DNA of 64,000 nucleotides, taken from NCBI GenBank assembly GCA_036337715.1, contig JAYZDS010000005.1:1-64000 (forward strand). Direction: 5' to 3'. Shown here one piece after another: positions 63,702 to 64,000 of this stretch (position 1 is its first letter; each line of letters opens with the position of its first letter). A model generated the notes under the pieces. That model did not search any database, had not been told where the DNA came from, and worked only from the letters and a program-made list of their open reading frames with translations. The translations under genes were made by a program, and so were the position numbers. The stretch comes from JAURNZ01 sp036337715 (lineage in GTDB: Bacteria > Pseudomonadota > Gammaproteobacteria > Comchoanobacterales > Comchoanobacteraceae).

Positions 63702-64000
63702 TTAAAGTGTCAATTGTTTGTTAATAAATTTTGTAATTAACTTCATACTCACTTTTGCTTCAGGAATATAATAATGCAATAAATGATGAGCATGAAAGCA
63801 GCCTTCATTAACTAAAAAGGTTGAATCAACACCATAATCCAAAGCACGCATATGGAATAGTCTTGCTGAATCAAGCAACATGTCATCTGTACCTATACTA
63901 ATAAACATTGGTGGCAAATCTGTTAAATTGGCATAAATTGGAGACACGAAGGGATCTTTAGGATGGTATTTGCTTCGATATGCTTGAGCCCATAGCCTTA
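63702..64000 (-). CDS. Alpha/beta hydrolase (esterase), N-terminus off window
   Basis: The last 99 codons of an esterase/lipase of the hormone-sensitive lipase type, open to the window edge. Visible are SPIYANLTDLPPMFI, the catalytic Asp region IGTDDMLLD and the catalytic His region CFHAHHLL. The nucleophile serine and oxyanion motif are outside the window. A GTG at 63947 is not the start; the reading frame continues upstream with family-like residues (WAQAYRSKYHPKDPF). Confidence 0.85.
   Translation of the reverse strand, partial: RLWAQAYRSKYHPKDPFVSPIYANLTDLPPMFISIGTDDMLLDSARLFHMRALDYGVDSTFLVNEGCFHAHHLLHYYIPEAKVSMKLITKFINKQLTL

Overview
The window is AT-rich, densely packed chromosomal DNA from a gammaproteobacterium. 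The evidence is gene order: pyrG-kdsA-eno-ftsB, accA-tilS, initiator tRNA-nusA-infB-rbfA-truB-rpsO-pnp, dacA-dat-lipB-lipA and gyrA..cmk-rpsA are all arrangements known from that class. Several features point towards the Legionellales/Coxiella side of the class: a secreted protein resembling the periplasmic domain of IcmL/DotI, a very large NAD-dependent glutamate dehydrogenase, a DedA-PAP2 protein with an LssY-like tail, and a small, low-GC, heavily overlapping genome style. This placement is inference; no rRNA lies in the window.

Layout. 1-3 kb: a ClC-type channel cut by the left edge, lgt, and a TauE/SafE permease. 3-10.8 kb (minus strand): one long chain tsaD, icmL-like, pyrG, kdsA, eno, ftsB, miaA, hfq, hflX, almost every junction overlapping. 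10.9-14.5 kb: accA-tilS, then two convergent genes I do not recognise. 14.6-21.4 kb: the 1565-residue glutamate dehydrogenase, divergent from an OmpR/QseBC-like two-component pair. 21.4-32.1 kb: an intergenic pair of DnaA-box-like repeats, an AddB-like/AddA-like repair pair, rsfS-rlmH, the elongasome pair mrdA-rodA, an unknown small membrane protein, and hslVU. 32.1-39.4 kb: initiator tRNA with promoter and terminator, then the transcription/translation operon nusA to pnp, without rimP. 39.4-52.7 kb: an unknown membrane protein, murC-murB, mscS, rlmB, rlpA, dacA, a D-amino acid aminotransferase, lipB-lipA, a DedA-PAP2-LssY protein, a stand-alone polyketide-type acyltransferase and rpe. 52.7-64 kb: mutL-amiC, an RseP-like protease, a FUSC-like membrane protein, rpsA, cmk, gyrA, a DksA lacking its zinc ligands, an unknown membrane protein, and the end of an alpha/beta hydrolase.

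How the genes fit together. Most of the window is core machinery: cell-wall precursor synthesis and remodelling (murC, murB, dat, mrdA, rodA, dacA, rlpA, amiC, ftsB), lipoprotein, LPS and lipoyl synthesis (lgt, kdsA, lipB, lipA), translation and RNA turnover, and DNA repair (addAB-like, mutL). No stretch longer than 300 bases lacks a gene, and I see no transposase, integrase, CRISPR array or phage gene. I do not see a clear new multi-gene system. The points most worth following up are local: three perfect palindromes inside coding sequence within 2.3 kb, one of them just after the hfq stop; the orphan polyketide-type acyltransferase; the zinc-less DksA; the paired DnaA-box-like repeats; the U1-U72 initiator tRNA; and the missing rimP.
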